Program-made: the position numbers and the translations under genes
NCBI RefSeq assembly: GCF_900291985.1
Contig: NZ_LT985980.1
Location: 3,618,001-3,682,000 of the forward strand
Reading direction: 5' to 3'
DNA from: Lysinibacillus timonensis
GTDB lineage: Bacteria; Bacillota; Bacilli; Bacillales_A; Planococcaceae
DNA: 64,000 bases
The notes under the pieces: model-generated
The model's input: the letters and a program-made list of their open reading frames with translations, nothing else
Told to the model about the DNA's origin: nothing
Database searches by the model: none
Shown here: one piece after another, positions 45,223-55,121 of the stretch
How the letters are laid out: each line of letters opens with the position of its first letter
Numbering within the stretch: the first letter of the stretch is position 1

Positions 45223-46125
45223 TTGGTACAAAAGGGTATTTTACTAGAAAGTGGGACAAACGAATTAGAATTGGTGGAATTTCTTGTCGCTAACAATAAA
45301 TTTGGAATTAACGTTATTAAGGTTAAGGAAATTATCCAACCAATTCCTGTTACATTTATCCCGCATGCACATCCACATGTTGAAGGTATTGTACAATTAC
45401 GTGGTGAAGTATTGCCAGTAGTTGATATGTTAAAGGTTTTAGGTTTACGCAACACTAGTTATAGTGATCAACAGAAATATATTGTTGCAGAATTTAATAA
45501 ACAAAAAGTTGTGTTCCATGTGGATAATGTGACACAAATTCACCGTATTTCATGGGAGGATATTGAAAGACCATCAGATATGTATCAAGGGGGATCTTCT
45601 CAAGTAATAGGGGTTATTAAAGATAATGACAATATGATATTGTTGTTAGATTTCGAGAAAATTATGGTAGATATTAACCCGGAGTCTGGTATACAAGTAG
45701 ACTCGATTAAGAAACTAGGTATACGAAATCGTTCTGAAAAAAGAATTGTTGTTGCTGAAGACTCGCCATTATTAAGAAAATTACTACACGATACATTTAA
45801 TGAGGCGGGGTATGTGAACATTGAGTTTTATGAAAATGGGAAAGATGCTTTCTCTTATTTAGAAAGTATTGCAGACTCGGATGTAAACGTTAGCGATGTT
45901 GTACAGTTAGTCGTAACAGATATTGAAATGCCACAAATGGATGGTCATCACTTAACGAAAAAAATTAAATCACATCCAGACCTTAAGAAGCTTCCTGTCA
46001 TCATCTTCTCTAGTTTAATTACAGATGATTTGAGACATAAAGGTGTAGAAGTTGGTGCTGAGGACCAGATTAGTAAACCAGAAATTGCTGAGCTAATTCT
46101 AAAAGTTGACCAATACATCTTATAA
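45223..46125 (+). CDS. cheV: Chemotaxis coupling protein CheV
   Basis: CheW-like coupling domain (about 1-155; FLVANNKFGINVIKVKEI, VEGIVQLRGEVLPVVDM) fused to a response-regulator receiver (about 170-300). The receiver has the acidic pair in VVAEDS, the phospho-acceptor Asp in VVTDIEMPQMDG and the Lys in ISKPE. It links receptors to CheA and takes part in adaptation. 300 residues, normal. TTG 45223 has GTAGGAG eight bases upstream. Monocistronic, with a terminator. Confidence 0.95.
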   Translation: MVQKGILLESGTNELELVEFLVANNKFGINVIKVKEIIQPIPVTFIPHAHPHVEGIVQLRGEVLPVVDMLKVLGLRNTSYSDQQKYIVAEFNKQKVVFHVDNVTQIHRISWEDIERPSDMYQGGSSQVIGVIKDNDNMILLLDFEKIMVDINPESGIQVDSIKKLGIRNRSEKRIVVAEDSPLLRKLLHDTFNEAGYVNIEFYENGKDAFSYLESIADSDVNVSDVVQLVVTDIEMPQMDGHHLTKKIKSHPDLKKLPVIIFSSLITDDLRHKGVEVGAEDQISKPEIAELILKVDQYIL

Positions 46126-46180
46126 TAGAAATAGACAAAACTTAAGTCGGTGTCCACAATCTTTTAATATAGTATTTTAA

Positions 46181-46216
46181 AAAGTCGGATACCTTTTGGC
46201 ACCGACTTTTGTTTTT
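46181..46216 (+). terminator. Terminator of cheV
   Basis: AAAGTCGGATACC/GGCACCGACTTT (two mismatches) with a TTTT loop and a T-rich tail. Confidence 0.78.
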
Positions 46217-46434
46217 ATTATATATGCTAGTTTCAAAATACATAGACTTTGAAGTTTTACTTTAACAGTTTAAATTATTTAATAATGAACTATTCTATAC
46301 ATAAATGGTAGTTGCGTCATACACAGTTTAAGTAAATTCACCATAAAATTGTGGTATTGATAGACATAATAACATACATAACAGGTATCCATAGCCCGGG
46401 TTATAGTAATTTACAAGAAAAGAGATGAGTACGA

Positions 46435-47982
46435 ATGAGAAGACTTAAAACCGCAATCATAGATATTGGCTCAAATACAATTCGTCTTGTACTTTATAAA
46501 TACGATAAGAATGATGGGCTAAATGAGTTCGGAAACATTAAAAAAGTTGCAAGGTTACGCAATTATATACAATCTAATGGAGAAATGTCTGAGGATGGTA
46601 TTCAAATACTTTCTAATACGTTGGTATCTTTTAAAGAAATATTAGAGGACTATGAAGTTACTGATATTAAAGCAGTAGCTACTGCAGCAGTTCGACAAGC
46701 AAAAAATGGAAAAAAAATTATAGCTAGAATGAAAAAAGAAACTGGTATTCGAATTGAGCTTTTATCAGAAGAGGAAGAAGCATATTTCGGTTTTTTAGCA
46801 GTAGCCCATTCAATGGATACACCTTCCGCTGTAACAATTGATATTGGCGGTGGATCAACAGAAATTACCTTATATATCGAAAAAAAATTACAAAAAACAT
46901 ATAGCTTTCCATTTGGGACGGTATCTTTGAAAGAAAAATTTGTCCGTAGTGATGTTATAAGTAACACTGAGACTAAAGAATTACGTCAATATATTAAAAA
47001 ACAATTTACAAATATCCCATGGATATTTAACGCAGGTTTACCTATTATAGCAATAGGTGGAAGTGGTCGAAATATTGCTCAAGTACATCAACATCAAATT
47101 AATTATCCAATTTCCGGTATCCACCATTATGAAATTACAAAAGAGAACTTAGCAAACTTAAGTAATTCCCTAGGAAAGATGACTTTTGAACAATTAAAAC
47201 AATTAGACGGACTTTCCACTGATCGTGCAGATATCATTGGTATTGCATTAGAAGTATTTTTAAGCTTAATGGACGTAGTGAATTCGAATGTATTTCAAAT
47301 TAGTAAAAAGGGATTGCGTGAAGGACTTATTATAAATCGTGTTCTTCAAGCCAATCCCGAAGCATTTGATAAATATAATGTTTTTGAAGAGAATGCTAAA
47401 CGTATTGCTTATGAATATGGTCGTTCCGAAGAAGAGTATGAGACACTTTTAAAGCTAGCTATAAATTTGTATGAAGAATGTTGTAGGGTAAATTTGTTTG
47501 AATATAAAGAAACAGATTTTGAACTAATTAAAAAAGCAGCAAAAGTATATTCAATAGGTGAATATATTGAGCTTGATTCTGCAAGTCAACATACCTTTTA
47601 CTTGATTGCAAATCAGTCTATTGCAGGAGTGAGTCATATTGATCGTGTAAAGCTCGCATTACTTGCTTCTTATAAAAATCGTGATTATTTCCGCCGATTC
47701 TCTAGTCCATTTGAAACTTGGATTACGAAAGATGAATTAAAAAGTATGCGTGATTATGGGGCAATGTTGAAATTTGTTTATGCATTAAATATGACAAAAA
47801 GAAATATTGTACTGTCGATACAATTGGAAAGGCAAGAAAATCAAATTTTAGTTTTCATTCAGACCAAAGGCAGTGCTGTGGCAGAAAAATACCAGGCAGA
47901 TCGTCAAAAGAAACATATTGAACGAGTGTTTAAGCAACCTGTTACAATTGAATTTATTGAAGAAGGGTGGAAAGATTTATGA
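46435..47982 (+). CDS. ppx: Exopolyphosphatase Ppx/GppA
   Basis: Removes terminal phosphate from polyphosphate (or pppGpp). ASKHA-fold ATPase-like core: DIGSNTIRLVLYK near the N-terminus, LLSEEEEAYFGFLAV, DIGGGSTEITL and GGSGRNIAQ. 515 residues, including a C-terminal helical HD-like half (about 310-515). ATG 46435 has AAAAGAGATG upstream. Its stop overlaps the ppk start (ATGA), forming a ppx-ppk operon that both makes and degrades polyphosphate. Confidence 0.94.
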   Translation: MRRLKTAIIDIGSNTIRLVLYKYDKNDGLNEFGNIKKVARLRNYIQSNGEMSEDGIQILSNTLVSFKEILEDYEVTDIKAVATAAVRQAKNGKKIIARMKKETGIRIELLSEEEEAYFGFLAVAHSMDTPSAVTIDIGGGSTEITLYIEKKLQKTYSFPFGTVSLKEKFVRSDVISNTETKELRQYIKKQFTNIPWIFNAGLPIIAIGGSGRNIAQVHQHQINYPISGIHHYEITKENLANLSNSLGKMTFEQLKQLDGLSTDRADIIGIALEVFLSLMDVVNSNVFQISKKGLREGLIINRVLQANPEAFDKYNVFEENAKRIAYEYGRSEEEYETLLKLAINLYEECCRVNLFEYKETDFELIKKAAKVYSIGEYIELDSASQHTFYLIANQSIAGVSHIDRVKLALLASYKNRDYFRRFSSPFETWITKDELKSMRDYGAMLKFVYALNMTKRNIVLSIQLERQENQILVFIQTKGSAVAEKYQADRQKKHIERVFKQPVTIEFIEEGWKDL

Positions 47983-50147
47983 ATGCCGAAGTAAAAAGTA
48001 ATTCATCCGATGAACAAAGTTCATTATGTGAATCTGTTTACGAAGAATATTCAGATTATTTAGAAGAAATAGCAAAACCTAAATATTACAATAACCGAGA
48101 ATTAAGTTGGTTAGCTTTTAATGAACGTGTACTCGAAGAAGCGGAAGACGAACGAAATCCGTTATTGGAAAGGTTAAGATTTTTAGCGATATTTAGTTCT
48201 AATCTGGATGAGTTCTTTATGGTACGTGTAGCGGGTTTGCAGGATCAAGTTCGGGCAGGGTTTCATAAGCCTGAAAATAAAGCGGGTTTAACACCTATAG
48301 AGCAATTATCATTAATCGCTGAACGAACACAATCTCTTGTGAAACGGCAGATGCAAGTTTTTCGGCATCTTGTGTTTGATTTGTTACCTAAAGAAAATGT
48401 GTATGTTAGAGATCTTATATCGTTAGATAAAGAGCAAAAAGAATTTATTGATGAACTTTTTGAAGAAACCATTTTTCCAGTGCTAACACCTGTTGCAGTT
48501 GATGCATATAGACCATTCCCAACTTTACTTGGTAAAACATTGAATTTATTAGTTATGCTCGAAGATAATTCAGCAGTAAGTGAACATAATGAGAGAGTAG
48601 CAATTGTCCAAGTACCTTCTGTATTAGACCGATTTATAGAAGTGCCAAGTGAAAATGGTAATGTTTATGTATTATTGGAAGATGTCATTACAAGTCATAT
48701 TAATAAACTATTTTATGGATACAAAGTGAAGTCCTCTCAAGCATTTCGTTTAACTAGAAATGCTGACTTAACTATCCATGAAGAAGGAGCACAAGATTTA
48801 CTTGTCGAAATTGAAAAAGAACTAAAAAAACGTAAATGGGGATTAGGAAGTCGTCTTGAAGTAAGAGATCGTGAAATGGACGATGAAGTGTTAGACTATT
48901 TACTAGAAGAGTTTGAAATAGAAGAGTCAGACGTATTTAAAATTGATGGCCCTCTTGACTTAACATTTTTATTTAGCTTTGTAAAAAAGATAGCTAAAGG
49001 TAGGGAATATTTGGAGTACGAGAGCTTTATTCCACAACATCCTAGAGATCTAGATTCAGATGAAGATGTGTTTGATAAAGCATTAACACAAGATATCTTC
49101 TTCCATCATCCATATGAGTCGTTTGAACCAATCGTTGATTTTATTACACAGGCTTCAGTTGATCCTTCCGTTCTGGCAATTAAACAAACATTATATAGAG
49201 TAAGTGGAAACTCACCTGTTATTCAAGCATTAAAGCAAGCAGCGGAAAATGGAAAACAAGTTACTGTTTTAGTGGAACTAAAGGCGCGTTTTGATGAAGA
49301 AAATAACGTACATTGGGCAAAGGAACTAGAACAGGCAGGGTGTTTAGTTATATACGGAATGAATAATCTAAAAACACATTCTAAAATAACGCTTGTCGTA
49401 CGTAGAAAACAAGGGAAAATTGAACGTTTCGTTCACCTTGGTACTGGGAATTATAATGACGCAACTGCGAAAATTTATACTGATATGGGAATTATTACGA
49501 CGAATAAGGAATTTGGTATTGATGCCACAAACTTTTTTAACTATTTAAGTGGTTATACGGAGAAACCAAAATTTAACAACATCGTCGTATCACCGTTTGA
49601 TATTCGTGATGAATTCATTAAATTAATTGATGATGAAATACAGTGCCACAAAAGATATGGAAATGGCTTTATTCGTGCAAAAATGAATTCTTTAACGGAT
49701 AAAGACATTATCATGAAATTTTATGAAGCTTCCATTAATGGTGTGAAAATTGAATTATTAATCCGAGGTATATGTTGTTTACGACCAGGTATCCCTGGAA
49801 TAAGTGAAAATATTACCGTATCTAGTATAGTTGGACGTTTTTTAGAACATACTAGAATTTATTGGTTCCATCATAATGGAAAAAATAGTGTATTTTTATC
49901 TTCTGCAGATATGATGACAAGAAACATGGTGAAACGTGTCGAAATATTATTCCCTATCTTTTGTAAAGAAACAAAAGAACGTGTTATGAGTATCTTTATG
50001 ACTCAATTATCGGATAATGTGAAAGCACGTGTTCAAGATTCTGAAGGGAAATATCATTATAAAGAAAATCGAAATAGTGCAAATCAAATAAATAGCCAAG
50101 AGCTATTTATAGAAGAAGCAATGAGCAATGTAGTAGTCGAAGATTAG
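47979..50147 (+). CDS. ppk: Polyphosphate kinase
   Basis: PPK1-type enzyme that polymerises the gamma-phosphate of ATP into polyphosphate. N-terminal YYNNRELSWLAFNERVLEEA, phospholipase-D-like domains with the phospho-His region KTHSKITLVVRRK and HLGTGNYND, and a second site EHTRIYWFHHNGK. 722 residues, normal. I start at ATG 47979, overlapping the ppx stop by four bases, rather than at the upstream frame beginning. Part of the ppx-ppk operon. Confidence 0.96.
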   Translation: MNAEVKSNSSDEQSSLCESVYEEYSDYLEEIAKPKYYNNRELSWLAFNERVLEEAEDERNPLLERLRFLAIFSSNLDEFFMVRVAGLQDQVRAGFHKPENKAGLTPIEQLSLIAERTQSLVKRQMQVFRHLVFDLLPKENVYVRDLISLDKEQKEFIDELFEETIFPVLTPVAVDAYRPFPTLLGKTLNLLVMLEDNSAVSEHNERVAIVQVPSVLDRFIEVPSENGNVYVLLEDVITSHINKLFYGYKVKSSQAFRLTRNADLTIHEEGAQDLLVEIEKELKKRKWGLGSRLEVRDREMDDEVLDYLLEEFEIEESDVFKIDGPLDLTFLFSFVKKIAKGREYLEYESFIPQHPRDLDSDEDVFDKALTQDIFFHHPYESFEPIVDFITQASVDPSVLAIKQTLYRVSGNSPVIQALKQAAENGKQVTVLVELKARFDEENNVHWAKELEQAGCLVIYGMNNLKTHSKITLVVRRKQGKIERFVHLGTGNYNDATAKIYTDMGIITTNKEFGIDATNFFNYLSGYTEKPKFNNIVVSPFDIRDEFIKLIDDEIQCHKRYGNGFIRAKMNSLTDKDIIMKFYEASINGVKIELLIRGICCLRPGIPGISENITVSSIVGRFLEHTRIYWFHHNGKNSVFLSSADMMTRNMVKRVEILFPIFCKETKERVMSIFMTQLSDNVKARVQDSEGKYHYKENRNSANQINSQELFIEEAMSNVVVED

Positions 50148-50239
50148 TTTGTGAAATTAGGTGTAGTTGCTTTGGTAAGAACAATTGTCGATTACACAAA
50201 TACTGATGGATGAATATTCCATTTAATGGAGGAAATTCT

Positions 50240-52273
50240 ATGACAATCATACAACCAGCAAATATCAATCAATATTTAAGCGAAATCATAAAACTAAATC
50301 CATTCGACGCTATTGTGATTGTTAAAAAAATAAATCAAATGTTTACTGTTGAAATGATTAACGATAAAGCTTCCATACTGTCAAATTCAACATCATTTGA
50401 AAAAGGGATAAATGCTGAACAATTTTTCTATTTTGTAGAATGGGGAAAAATTGTTGAAATACTAAAATCATTAAATGGAAAAGTAGAATATTTAAATAAA
50501 GCAGGATGTAAACAGTATTACGCCGTATCTTGTCAACCTATTACTGTTGAAGAAGAACAATATTATTCCATTATCCTTAGAGAAGTCTCTGAGAGTACGA
50601 GAGAAGTGTTGCATGAAAAAGAAGAAATATTAAAGTATTTGTCTTTTTTAGAACAATATGTAGATCCAGTCATCTCGTTTGATTTAACCGGGCAAATTAT
50701 CTACACAAACAATGTAGCTACAAAAAGGTTAATAGATAAAAATATAGTATTAATTGGTCATAATATTTTTGATTTAATTGATGAAGAATATACAATTCAA
50801 TTTAATATGCTGTTTAAAAATACTTTAGAAGGCTTGCCAATGGTTATGCCAAAACTTGTTTTGAAAAGTATTACTGAAGAACCATTAAATATTAAGACTT
50901 TTCCTACATATTGGGACAATCAAATAATAGGAATTCACATGATTTTAAGTAATGTAGATGAATTTTACATCTCTGATGGTAGTTATTATCAATTGATGAG
51001 TTATCAGGATGATTTGACAGGGTTATTAAATCGAAAAGCATTAAATGAGCAATGGGCAGAGGAATTCAGTACCTATAAAGATGGATTAAATGTTGCATTA
51101 CTACTAGTTGATTTAGATCGGTTTAAAAAATACAATGAATCACTAGGTAAAAATGCAACTGATTTAATGTTAAAAATGGTTACGAAACGGTTAATAAAAC
51201 TTCGTACTCAACTTTGTGAGGTATACCGATATGATGGGGATGAATTCGTATTCATTCTTCGTTATCTAAGAAGAGACGAAGTAGAACAGTTGGCAAATAA
51301 GATATTAGCAGCCTTTAAAGACCCATTTATTATAGATGATCAGGAATATTTTCTAACATCCTCCATAGGTATTTCAATAAGTTCATATGGTCATAATAAT
51401 GATTTAGAGTCGGTTTTACATCAAGCTGAACAAGCGGTTTATTATACAAAAAACAATGGACGGAATCATTATAGATTTTACAGAACAGAAATGGGACAAG
51501 CATTTCCAAATGAAGTATTAATGGAGGCCCATTTAAGAAGGGCCATTGAGTTTGATGAATTCTCAATATATTTACAGCCACAAATTGATTTAGTTTCAAA
51601 AGAAATAAATAGCTTCGAAGCATTAATTCGATGGAATAATCGTAAATTTGGGTTTGTACCGCCTTCTCAATTTATACCACTAGCTGAAAGTTCTGGGTTA
51701 ATTATCCCAATTGGGGATTGGGTTCTTGAACAAGTATGTCAAAATCTTCAAACCTGGAAGCGAAGTGGATTTCGCCCAGTTAGAATTGCTGTAAACATAT
51801 CCCCTAAACAGTTTAAACAAGAGGATTTTGCAGCAAAGATAGAACAATTATTAAACAAATATGATATAGAACCGAAGTACTTAGAACTTGAAATCACCGA
51901 AAGTGCTATGGTGAATGTGAATAAAACACAATCAATACTAACAAAACTTAAACAGCTTGGTGTTTTTGTTTCTGTTGATGATTTTGGAACGGGATACTCA
52001 TCTTTAAGTTATTTGAAGAAATATCCAATCGATATAATAAAAATTGATCAATCGTTTATTGCTGATATTAACAAAGACGAAAAAAATGAAGCAATTATAA
52101 GGGCCATCATAACTTTGTCTGAAAATCTTGGAATGGATGTCATCGCAGAAGGGGTAGAGGAAGAATTCCAAGAGCAATTCTTAAAACAACATAATTGTCA
52201 TAAAGGTCAAGGTTACTTGTATAATAAACCTCTTCCGGTAGAACAAATTATTGAGGAATATTTGCTACATTAA
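50240..52273 (+). CDS. PAS-GGDEF-EAL cyclic di-GMP protein
   Basis: 677 residues. An N-terminal region and a PAS domain (about 130-240; PVISFDLTGQIIYTNNVATK), then GGDEF (about 250-410) and EAL (about 420-675). The GGDEF site reads YDGDEF, so the first glycine is aspartate; a synthase of reduced or absent activity is possible. The EAL site looks complete: FEALIRW, DDFGTGYSSLSYLKKYPIDIIKID, EGVEEE. No membrane helix. Net phosphodiesterase activity on c-di-GMP is the likeliest outcome, by inference. I use ATG 50240 (TGGAGGAA upstream). It follows ppk by about 90 bases. Confidence 0.93.
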   Translation: MTIIQPANINQYLSEIIKLNPFDAIVIVKKINQMFTVEMINDKASILSNSTSFEKGINAEQFFYFVEWGKIVEILKSLNGKVEYLNKAGCKQYYAVSCQPITVEEEQYYSIILREVSESTREVLHEKEEILKYLSFLEQYVDPVISFDLTGQIIYTNNVATKRLIDKNIVLIGHNIFDLIDEEYTIQFNMLFKNTLEGLPMVMPKLVLKSITEEPLNIKTFPTYWDNQIIGIHMILSNVDEFYISDGSYYQLMSYQDDLTGLLNRKALNEQWAEEFSTYKDGLNVALLLVDLDRFKKYNESLGKNATDLMLKMVTKRLIKLRTQLCEVYRYDGDEFVFILRYLRRDEVEQLANKILAAFKDPFIIDDQEYFLTSSIGISISSYGHNNDLESVLHQAEQAVYYTKNNGRNHYRFYRTEMGQAFPNEVLMEAHLRRAIEFDEFSIYLQPQIDLVSKEINSFEALIRWNNRKFGFVPPSQFIPLAESSGLIIPIGDWVLEQVCQNLQTWKRSGFRPVRIAVNISPKQFKQEDFAAKIEQLLNKYDIEPKYLELEITESAMVNVNKTQSILTKLKQLGVFVSVDDFGTGYSSLSYLKKYPIDIIKIDQSFIADINKDEKNEAIIRAIITLSENLGMDVIAEGVEEEFQEQFLKQHNCHKGQGYLYNKPLPVEQIIEEYLLH

Positions 52274-52400
52274 CTTTAATTCAGTAACATTAGTCGCTTC
52301 TTTTAAATGAATAATTAGGATTTAGTTGCGAGTCGAATAATTTTTACTCTCAGTTAAATACTAATTGTACTTCTAACTAAAAGGAGAGTGATGAATCAGA

Positions 52401-52637
52401 ATGTGGACTATACCGGCGATTCTTACGATTATCGTGATTATTGGGGTAGCATATTATATGACTATTGGTATAATGAAAAAAACAGCCCATAGAGCAACCG
52501 CATCAGATACAGATATTGCTAAAGCTGTTCGTGAGCATCCTGTTTTAATGAACCCGATTATTATCATGTATATTATTTTCGGATTATTTACAGGTATTAT
52601 GATTTTTTATTATTGGTCGCAATATGGAGGATATTAA
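52401..52637 (+). CDS. Small two-helix membrane protein, unknown
   Basis: 78 residues: membrane helix 1 (about 3-25), a polar segment KKTAHRATASDTDIAKAVREHP, membrane helix 2 (about 50-70), YWSQYGGY end. I recognise no family. ATG 52401 follows AAAAGGAGAGTG at good spacing. Single gene with its own terminator. Confidence 0.78.
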   Translation: MWTIPAILTIIVIIGVAYYMTIGIMKKTAHRATASDTDIAKAVREHPVLMNPIIIMYIIFGLFTGIMIFYYWSQYGGY

Positions 52638-52653
52638 CATTAACTTTTAACTT

Positions 52654-52682
52654 GAATCCGCATTATGCGGATTCTTTTTTTA
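52654..52682 (+). terminator. Terminator after the small membrane protein gene
   Basis: GAATCCGCA/TGCGGATTC with a TTA loop and T7. Confidence 0.9.
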
Positions 52683-52808
52683 ATTGAAATTATTTCCCAT
52701 TATAGTAAAATACAGATGCTTCTGTCATGGTCATAAAATAGTCAAATATGATATGATATTAATGACAATGTGTTGTACTGAATTTGGGCAGAAAGGGAGT
52801 ATTGGGAA

Positions 52809-53249
52809 ATGATTTCATTTACAAGAGCTTTATTAGACACGCCTATTAGTGAATTTGTCATACCTTCTGAAAAGGTAGCACATGTTCAAGTTGGTAATAG
52901 TGCAGAACATGCCCTACTCGTCTTAACAAAAACTGGTTATTCTTCAATCCCAGTTTTAGATATAAAATACCGGTTACATGGCTTATTAAGTATCAAGATG
53001 ATTACAGAATCGATATTAGGCATGGAACGAATTGAGTATGATAAACTATCGACTATTAAGGTAGATGATGTGATGGACAAAGAGGTTGTATACCTGAAAA
53101 TGACCGATACTATTCAAAGGGCATTAGATTTAGTAATTAATCATGCATTTTTGTGCGTAGTAGATGAAGAAGGTACTTTTGCTGGTATTTTAACAAGACG
53201 TGTTATTTTGAAACAGTTAAAAAGGTATATCTATCAAATTGAAAACTAG
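52809..53249 (+). CDS. darB: Cyclic di-AMP-binding CBS protein DarB (CbpB/YkuL)
   Basis: 146 residues made of two CBS motifs (about 12-75 and 85-140). In B. subtilis, DarB (YkuL) without c-di-AMP binds Rel and pyruvate carboxylase, linking potassium and c-di-AMP level to the stringent response. Seen: KTGYSSIPVLDIKYRLHGLLS and INHAFLCVVDEEGTFAGILTRR. Gene order darB-ccpC-dapH-dapL matches ykuL-ccpC...ykuQ-ykuR. ATG 52809 has AAAGGGAG upstream. Confidence 0.9.
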   Translation: MISFTRALLDTPISEFVIPSEKVAHVQVGNSAEHALLVLTKTGYSSIPVLDIKYRLHGLLSIKMITESILGMERIEYDKLSTIKVDDVMDKEVVYLKMTDTIQRALDLVINHAFLCVVDEEGTFAGILTRRVILKQLKRYIYQIEN

Positions 53250-53274
53250 AATTAAAAATAACTAGCGTGATGTG

Positions 53275-53313
53275 TCGGCAAAATCCCATCAATAAAAGGG
53301 TTTTGTCGATTTT
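53275..53313 (+). terminator. Terminator of darB
   Basis: TCGGCAAAATCCC/GGGTTTTGTCGA stem followed by T5. Confidence 0.85.
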
Positions 53314-53411
53314 TATTGTTGTTTAGTTCGTGCTTAATTAATGCAAGATAGGATTAATTATTAAGGTGTATGTACTACATGAAAGGATACAAATTTTAGG
53401 AGGGAAGCCTT

Positions 53412-54302
53412 TTGACAGCAACAGAATCTGAAATTGTGAAAGTACTGGCGGAAGAAGGTAATATGAGAAAAGCAGCTGAACGTCTATTTTTAACCCAACC
53501 CGCCTTATCACAACGATTACAATCGATTGAAAAAGAATGGGGTGCTCAGCTTTTTATTCGTTCTCAAAAAGGTCTTACTCCAACACCAGCCGGGGAATTA
53601 GTGATCCAATATGCAATTGAAACGATTGCGCGGAAAGAAGAAGTGTTTGAAACGATTCAAGCTTTAAATTCAAAGGTGCATGGAACTTTAAAAATTGCAT
53701 GCGCTTCGATTGTTGGCCAAAACTGGCTTCCCAAAGTGTTAAAAGACTTTGTAACAACATATCCCGATGCTAAGATTTCTCTTATAACAGGATGGAGCTC
53801 TGAAATTATAAAAGCACTTTATGAAGGCGATGCACAGGTTGGAATCGTCAGAGGACAAGCGGAGTGGAAAGGCAAAAAAATACACTTATTTCAGGATATG
53901 ATGTATTTAGTTGATAAGGAAATAAAAGAAATTGATGAGATCCTAACGACTGATCGTCCATTCATTCAGTTTAAAAGCGATTCGAACTATTATCAAGAGA
54001 TTCAGTTATGGTGGCAACGTCATTTCTCCTCAAATCCAAGACGACAAATTATTGTCGATCAAATAGAAACATGTAAGCAGATGGCTATGAATGGTATAGG
54101 ATATGCAATATTACCATCCATTACATTAAATGGTGAAGAAAATGTAAATAAGATTCCTTTATCAATTACTGAAAAGGATATTGGGCTAACTAGGGATACT
54201 TGGTTAATAGGGTATGAGTCAGCGTTTGAATTAAGACAAGTTGAGGCATTTGTTAATGTAGTTAGAAAACATGCTAGCTCAGTTTACCAAAATAGAAAGT
54301 AA
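53412..54302 (+). CDS. ccpC: LysR-type regulator CcpC
   Basis: Citrate-responsive repressor of TCA-branch genes such as citB and citZ in bacilli. N-terminal winged helix-turn-helix (NMRKAAERLFLTQPALSQRLQSIEKEWG), then an effector domain (about 90-290) containing ASIVGQNWLPKVLK, SLITGWSSEIIKALYEGDAQVGIVRG and QIETCKQMAMNGIGYAILPS, the last two closely resembling B. subtilis CcpC. 296 residues. TTG 53412 has AGGAGGGAAG upstream. Citrate genes are not in the window. Confidence 0.93.
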   Translation: MTATESEIVKVLAEEGNMRKAAERLFLTQPALSQRLQSIEKEWGAQLFIRSQKGLTPTPAGELVIQYAIETIARKEEVFETIQALNSKVHGTLKIACASIVGQNWLPKVLKDFVTTYPDAKISLITGWSSEIIKALYEGDAQVGIVRGQAEWKGKKIHLFQDMMYLVDKEIKEIDEILTTDRPFIQFKSDSNYYQEIQLWWQRHFSSNPRRQIIVDQIETCKQMAMNGIGYAILPSITLNGEENVNKIPLSITEKDIGLTRDTWLIGYESAFELRQVEAFVNVVRKHASSVYQNRK

Positions 54303-54395
54303 GAAATATCCAAAAGTATAAACCTCGTGCTATTTATTAGAAAATTTAGTACAATGTTTACATGCTAATTATTACATAGATTGGGAGTGTCTTTT

Positions 54396-55112
54396 GTGAC
54401 TGAAAAATTAAATGCACAACAAATTATTGAATTTATTGCAAACTCAAAAAAAGTAACACCTGTAAAAGTATATGTTAAAGGTGAAAATGTAGCGAATTTA
54501 TCCTATGGTGAAAATACAAAAGTTTTCGGTGAAAATAATCATGCGGTTGTATTTGGAGAATGGAATGTGATTGAAGCAGCTCTTAAAGAACATGCTAGTC
54601 AAATTACGGACTATGTAGTAGAGAATGACCGTCGTAATTCCGGTGTACCTTTACTTGATTTAAAATACCAAAATGCACGAATTGAGCCAGGTGCAATTAT
54701 CCGTGACCAAGTGACAATTGGCGATAATGCTGTCATTATGATGGGTGCTATTATTAACATTGGTGCTGAAATTGGTGAAAAAACGATGATCGATATGGGC
54801 GCTGTGTTAGGTGGTCGTGCTACTGTAGGTAAAAACTGTCACATAGGTGCAGGAACTGTTTTAGCTGGTGTTATTGAGCCGCCTTCAGCACAACCGGTAA
54901 TTATTGAGGATGATGTTGTGATTGGTGCAAATGCAGTAGTTTTAGAAGGTGTACGTGTAGGTCAAGGTGCTGTAGTAGCAGCTGGTGCGATCGTTATTTC
55001 TGACGTTGAGCCTTATACTGTAGTTGGTGGCGTACCTGCAAGAGTTCTTAAGAAAATGGATGAAAAAACAAAATCAAAAACAGAAATTATTGATGCTTTA
55101 AGAAATATTTAA
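54396..55112 (+). CDS. dapH: Tetrahydrodipicolinate N-acetyltransferase
   Basis: Acetylates tetrahydrodipicolinate in the acetyl branch of diaminopimelate/lysine synthesis. Left-handed beta-helix hexapeptide repeats run from about residue 90 to 210 ([52 protein letters not shown] region). 238 residues from GTG 54396, chosen because GGGAGTG lies six bases upstream; the frame start at 54381 overlaps it. Followed ten bases later by dapL; together they handle the acetyl intermediates. Confidence 0.95.
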   Translation: MTEKLNAQQIIEFIANSKKVTPVKVYVKGENVANLSYGENTKVFGENNHAVVFGEWNVIEAALKEHASQITDYVVENDRRNSGVPLLDLKYQNARIEPGAIIRDQVTIGDNAVIMMGAIINIGAEIGEKTMIDMGAVLGGRATVGKNCHIGAGTVLAGVIEPPSAQPVIIEDDVVIGANAVVLEGVRVGQGAVVAAGAIVISDVEPYTVVGGVPARVLKKMDEKTKSKTEIIDALRNI

Positions 55113-55121
55113 GAAGGTGTT

